A DNA stretch of 7,350 nucleotides. It comes from Patescibacteria group bacterium. GTDB taxonomy: Bacteria > Patescibacteriota > Microgenomatia > UM-FILTER-40-11. Shown here piece after piece: positions 4,492 through 7,350 of the stretch; the first letter of the stretch is position 1; every line of letters starts with the position of its first letter. The stretch is from positions 1 to 7,350 of the forward strand of contig JAMCYY010000033.1 in the NCBI GenBank assembly GCA_023473205.1, read 5' to 3'. The translations under genes were made by a program, and so were the position numbers. Below the pieces are notes generated by a model, which worked only from the letters and a program-made list of their open reading frames with translations, ran no database searches and had not been told where the DNA came from.

Positions 4492-4653
4492 CTAAGATTG
4501 GGTGGCAGACATTAGGATTATTCCCAAACCAAGGAGGACGGCTCCGATCAAGGGAATAAACCGATACTGCCGACTGACAAGCCTGGTTAACCAGACATGA
4601 ATCAACCAACCCAAAATCAGCAGAACCAGCCCAACCACTTTTAAGGCTGACAT
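4492..4653 (-). CDS. 53-aa membrane protein with two transmembrane helices
   Basis: The frame starts at ATG 4653-4651 and ends at TAG 4494-4492. The product begins MSALKVVGLVLLILGWLIHV and continues WLTRLVSRQYRFIPLIGAVL up to LMSATQS. There are two hydrophobic helices (about residues 5-24 and 33-50) joined by a basic loop (RLVSRQYR), so both ends should face the outside and the loop the cytoplasm. It has by far the best Shine-Dalgarno sequence in the window, GGGAGG six bases before the ATG, and a clear terminator behind it, so it is a free-standing gene. A longer frame on the same strand that overlaps it is a shadow. I do not recognise a family. It resembles many small two-helix proteins annotated as hypothetical. 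Confidence 0.75.
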   Translation of the reverse strand: MSALKVVGLVLLILGWLIHVWLTRLVSRQYRFIPLIGAVLLGLGIILMSATQS

Positions 4654-4800
4654 TATTTTCCTCCCTCAACAAGCTTGAGCTTTTTCAAGTGTGAGAGCAT
4701 TATCCAAAAAAAATTTATTCTAAAAAGATAAAATTATCAAGCAAAAGTTGAAAGTTAAAGGTGTGAAGCTAAACTACAAATGAGTTAATCAGTGGACTAA
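4654..4800. other. Intergenic gap downstream of the ABC operon
   Basis: This AT-rich stretch holds the Shine-Dalgarno sequence and presumed promoter of the 53-aa gene. On the minus strand a TAGAAT -10-like hexamer occurs about 16 bp after a weak TTGCTT. No convincing terminator hairpin is seen behind the ABC permease, so readthrough toward the 53-aa gene is possible. Confidence 0.35.
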
Positions 4801-5550
4801 TTAAATTTGAATTTTGGAAAAAAGGTAACTGCCTAAGGCAAGAATTAAAATGGTTATAGCAGACAAAATTAAAAAATCAGGGAGCAGACCATAATAAGTT
4901 AAACCAATGAGAGTTCCCCGCAGCCCATCAATTCCATAAGAAAGCGGATCTAGTGAAGCAAGAACCATTAAAGGCTTAGGTGAATTTTCCAAAGGAAAAA
5001 GCGCCCCTGATAAAAAGAAAAGCGGCATCACTAAAAAATTAATAATTAACTGAAATCCCTGCATATCTTCCAAAACCGAGGCGATCGCTGTTCCAATACT
5101 GGTAAAAAGAATCGCAATGAAGGCCATATAAACAAAGGCTAAAGGTAAAAGGAGCAAACTTTGAAAATGAAAACCAATCAAAAGAGAAATTATAAAAACA
5201 ATCAGACCTTGAAAAATAGCCACTGTTGCTCCGCCTAAAGTCCGGCCAAGCATAATAGAAAGCCGTGAAACCGGCGCCACTAAAGTTTCTTTTAAAAAGC
5301 CAAATTCTTTATCCCAAATAACTTCTATACCGGAAAAAATTGCCGTAAAGATTATACTCATGCCAATTATGCCTGGGGCTAAAAACTCCAAATAATTTCC
5401 TTCACCGGCTTTTTGAAAAACTGGTCCTAAGCCAAAGCCTAAAGCCAATAGAAACAAAAGCGGCTGGCCCAAAGAACCAACAATTCTCGGCGTTGAGCGA
5501 AAATATCTCTTTAATTGTCTTAACCAAAGAATATAAATAGTATTGATCAT
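4801..5550 (-). CDS. ABC-2 type transporter permease (DrrB-like)
   Basis: The 249-aa integral membrane protein has the ABC2_membrane layout. A short cytoplasmic amphipathic start (LWLRQLKRYFRSTPRI) is followed by about six transmembrane segments (roughly residues 25-43, 57-75, 105-128, 133-160, 166-188, 222-245). The cytoplasmic loop after helix two contains EVIWDKEFGFLKETLVAPVSR, the signature of the family that couples to the ATPase. The segment FFLSGALFPLENSPKPLMVL and DPLSYGIDGLRG are also typical of DrrB/NodJ-type exporters. Length is normal. It follows the ATPase gene with a gap of only 5 nt, so translation is probably coupled. A GGAGG exists but is 17 nt from the ATG. Together they form a dimeric exporter. 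Substrate is unknown: drug, lipid or glycan are all possible. Confidence 0.9.
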   Translation of the reverse strand: MINTIYILWLRQLKRYFRSTPRIVGSLGQPLLFLLALGFGLGPVFQKAGEGNYLEFLAPGIIGMSIIFTAIFSGIEVIWDKEFGFLKETLVAPVSRLSIMLGRTLGGATVAIFQGLIVFIISLLIGFHFQSLLLLPLAFVYMAFIAILFTSIGTAIASVLEDMQGFQLIINFLVMPLFFLSGALFPLENSPKPLMVLASLDPLSYGIDGLRGTLIGLTYYGLLPDFLILSAITILILALGSYLFSKIQI

Positions 5551-5555
5551 TTCAT

Positions 5556-6350
5556 TTACCGATGCATCCTCCGTCTCATTCTTAAAAGGTCTTTAGGATT
5601 GGCTTCTTCTTCACGAATCTCTTTACCGGTAACAGTTAAAAAGGCCTCTTCCAGTGAATGAGTTTTAGTTTGACTTAAAAGCTCACTTAAAGTCCCTTGG
5701 GCGACAATTTTACCATGGTCAATAATGGCAATACGATTGGCCACGAGCGCCGCTTCTTCCATATAATGAGTAGTTAAAAAAACGGTTAATTTGTCTTTTT
5801 TATTTAAGTCTAAAATATATTGCCAAAGATGATTCCTTGTTTGCGGATCTAAGCCGAGCGTTGGCTCATCTAAAAAAAGAACTGCTGGCCGGTGCAAAAG
5901 ACCTCGGGCAATTTCCAGTCTTCTTTTCATTCCTCCGGAAAAAGTTTTGACAAGACTATCTTTTCTATCCCAAAGTCCCACAAAATGCAGAAGTTCTTCA
6001 ATCCTTGTTTTTCTTAAATTAGCCGGGACTTTATATAAAATTCCATGAAAAGACATATTTTCATAAGCCGTTAGTTCATCATCTAAACTTGGATCTTGGA
6101 AAACAATTCCAAATGATTCCCGGACTTGATTTTTTTGAGTTAAAACTTCAAAGCCATTAATTTTTGCTTCGCCCGCAGTGGGATTGAGTAAAGTTGTTAA
6201 CATTTTTATGGTCGTGGTTTTACCGGCGCCGTTCGGCCCTAAAAAAGCAAAAATTTCCCCTTTTTTAACCGAAAAAGAAATATTATCTACGGCTATTAAA
6301 TCAGCAAACTTTTTAGTTAAATTCGAAACTTCAATAATTTTTTTTTCCAT
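5556..6350 (-). CDS. ABC transporter ATP-binding protein (DrrA-like)
   Basis: The 264-aa ATPase has all functional motifs: Walker A GPNGAGKTT (residues 38-46), Q-loop glutamine in GIVFQDPSLDDELTAYENM (Q85), signature FSGGMKRRLEIARG (137-150, F replacing the usual L), Walker B AVLFLDEPTLGLDP with D161 and E162, and switch histidine H195 in FLTTHYMEEA. The FQDPSLDDELT stretch and the C-terminal HSLEEAFLTVTG are typical of the DrrA subgroup that powers ABC-2 exporters. It ends in a strongly basic tail (RMRRRMHR). It acts with the permease encoded 5 nt downstream. There is no Shine-Dalgarno sequence. The extended -10 TGGTAAAAT ends 10 nt before the ATG, giving a leader of about 3 nt. The gene is divergent from the glycoside hydrolase. 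Confidence 0.93.
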   Translation of the reverse strand: MEKKIIEVSNLTKKFADLIAVDNISFSVKKGEIFAFLGPNGAGKTTTIKMLTTLLNPTAGEAKINGFEVLTQKNQVRESFGIVFQDPSLDDELTAYENMSFHGILYKVPANLRKTRIEELLHFVGLWDRKDSLVKTFSGGMKRRLEIARGLLHRPAVLFLDEPTLGLDPQTRNHLWQYILDLNKKDKLTVFLTTHYMEEAALVANRIAIIDHGKIVAQGTLSELLSQTKTHSLEEAFLTVTGKEIREEEANPKDLLRMRRRMHR

Positions 6351-6360
6351 ACGTTTTTAG

Positions 6361-6369
6361 ATTTTACCA
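6361..6369 (-). promoter_or_regulatory. Extended -10 element of the ABC exporter operon
   Basis: On the minus strand TG-G-TAAAAT (five of six) is followed by 10 nt and ATG 6350. No -35 of any quality is seen 17 bp upstream, as expected for an extended -10 promoter. Confidence 0.55.
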
Positions 6370-6437
6370 TATTCACTCTTACTTTTTTGTTACTTCCTCA
6401 TATTTTCATTCTTATTTTTTTCGCTTAACTTCAACTC

Positions 6438-7350
6438 ATGATAATCTTGCAAATAATTATTGTAATTAGCCTACTGCTTCTCTCACCGATGACAGCAAAT
6501 GCCAGCGTTAGCAATTGGCAAAAAGGAGTAACCATTGAACCAAATTCGCCAACAGCTTTGGGAAGTGAAGATTTAAAACAATCGCTTTCTAATTTATCAA
6601 ATACTCATGCCAATTTTGTCACTTTTATTATTCCTTATTATCAATCTTCAACCAGCAGCGTGGACCTTGCTCCAGGCTGGAATACTCCAACAGATGACGC
6701 CTTGATTGCCGGTATCAAAACGGCTCATTCTCAAGGCTTAAAAGTAATGCTCAAAATTCACCCAGAATTGATGAATGGCGACTGGCGCGGTTATATCGAC
6801 CCCACTGACAGGGCAGCTTGGTTTCAAAAATATGGAGAAATTTTAAACCATTATGCAGTTTTAGGCCGGGAAAACCAGGTAGATGCGATTTGTCTGGGAG
6901 CAGAAATGTTTAAACTAACCACGCCCCAGGCAAATAGTCAAAATACAGGTTTTTGGCGGGATTTAATTGATCAAGTCCGCAGTCAATATTCAGGCTTACT
7001 TACCTATAGCGCACAACATACTTATCCTAATGAAGCTGATGAAATTGAATTTTGGGACAAACTGGATTTTATTGGCTTTGCGGCTTACTTTGCCTTATCG
7101 GCAGAGGAAACTAATCCAAGCTTAGAGTCACTTAAAGCTTCCTGGGAGGCTATTAACCAAAGCCGGATTGCTCCGCTTTATCAAAAATGGGGCAAGCCCA
7201 TAATTTTTACGGAAATCGGTTATCGCAGTTTAGTTAATTCTCATGCTGACCCATGGGATTGGGGCAGGCAAGGAGCAGTTGATGAAGCAGAACAAGCCAG
7301 AGATTATGAAGCTTTATTTTCCTATTGGGATAGCCAATCCTTTATGCAGG
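6438..7350 (+). CDS. Secreted glycoside hydrolase, TIM-barrel (GH113-like), C-terminus beyond window
   Basis: The open frame from ATG 6438 runs off the right edge after 304 codons. It starts with a hydrophobic export signal (MIILQIIIVISLLLLSPMTA, likely cut after ANA at residue 22) that lacks the usual N-terminal positive charge. The mature part begins NWQKGVTIEPNSP and follows a (beta/alpha)8 pattern: ANFVTFIIPYYQSS, GLKVMLKIHPELMNGDWRG, DAICLGAEMF, LDFIGFAAYFAL, PIIFTEIGYRS. E156 in CLGAEM and E259 in FTEIGYRS sit where the acid/base and nucleophile of clan GH-A enzymes lie, and the overall look is that of GH113 (beta-mannanase-like) or the related GTA TIM-barrel group. A secreted retaining glycosidase acting on beta-linked polysaccharide is the inferred role. 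Substrate is uncertain. An in-frame stop just upstream (TAA at 6426-6428) fixes the start. A weak TAACTT lies 6 nt before the ATG. Confidence 0.75.
   Translation, partial: MIILQIIIVISLLLLSPMTANASVSNWQKGVTIEPNSPTALGSEDLKQSLSNLSNTHANFVTFIIPYYQSSTSSVDLAPGWNTPTDDALIAGIKTAHSQGLKVMLKIHPELMNGDWRGYIDPTDRAAWFQKYGEILNHYAVLGRENQVDAICLGAEMFKLTTPQANSQNTGFWRDLIDQVRSQYSGLLTYSAQHTYPNEADEIEFWDKLDFIGFAAYFALSAEETNPSLESLKASWEAINQSRIAPLYQKWGKPIIFTEIGYRSLVNSHADPWDWGRQGAVDEAEQARDYEALFSYWDSQSFMQ

Noticed and set aside
4406..4672. 88-aa minus-strand frame overlapping the 53-aa membrane protein
   Set aside because: Its sequence is of random composition, whereas the overlapping frame has a strong Shine-Dalgarno sequence, two clear membrane helices and a terminator after its stop.
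4756..4767. Shared 11-12 bp (AAAGGTGTGAA) with the hairpin region at 2903
   Set aside because: The match is too short in an AT-rich window and the second copy does not form the hairpin. It is probably chance.

Overview
The window looks like accessory or housekeeping-edge DNA from a small-genome, AT-rich uncultivated bacterium. My best guess is the Patescibacteria/CPR radiation. The grounds are dense short genes, very short intergenic gaps, many tiny unannotated proteins, a stand-alone topoisomerase-type zinc-ribbon protein, a secreted bactofilin-like protein, and mostly leaderless-looking starts. No marker gene is present, so this placement is inference. TAG closes the 53-aa membrane-protein gene cleanly, so TAG appears to be a normal stop here.

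Layout. Positions 1-111 are an exact reverse complement of 1056-1166, which is a piece of the bactofilin-like gene. The segment 112-1055 between these arms holds a 33-aa membrane peptide (minus strand), a DUF2267 protein (377-799, plus) and the C-terminal third of a secreted beta-helix/membrane protein (796-1956, minus). Divergent from that gene is a triple zinc-ribbon gene (2062-2613, plus). It is broken by an in-frame TAG that lies inside a 28-bp inverted copy of the shared upstream region. Next come a 50-aa coiled-coil protein (2660-2812, minus), a cluster of four hairpins (2849-2967), and a winged-helix/Nudix fusion (3002-3715, plus). A convergent minus-strand pair follows: a Nudix hydrolase (3883-4386) overlapping a 54-aa cysteine-containing protein (3722-3886) by ATGA. 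Then come a terminator, a 53-aa two-helix membrane protein (4492-4653, minus), a DrrAB-like ABC exporter operon (4801-6350, minus), and a divergent, truncated secreted glycoside hydrolase with a TIM-barrel look (6438 to the window end, plus).

How the genes fit together. Only two real functional units can be argued: the ABC ATPase plus permease, and the Nudix hydrolase plus its coupled small protein. The secreted beta-helix protein, the ABC exporter and the secreted glycosidase suggest a local emphasis on the cell envelope. The most notable structural signals are two separate inverted-copy events in the first 2.4 kb, each disrupting coding sequence. A recurring extended -10 element sits about 6-10 nt before the start codon of at least five genes, implying leaderless or near-leaderless mRNAs. 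The inverted copies may be real template-switch or inversion events, or assembly/amplification artefacts. Read data would decide.
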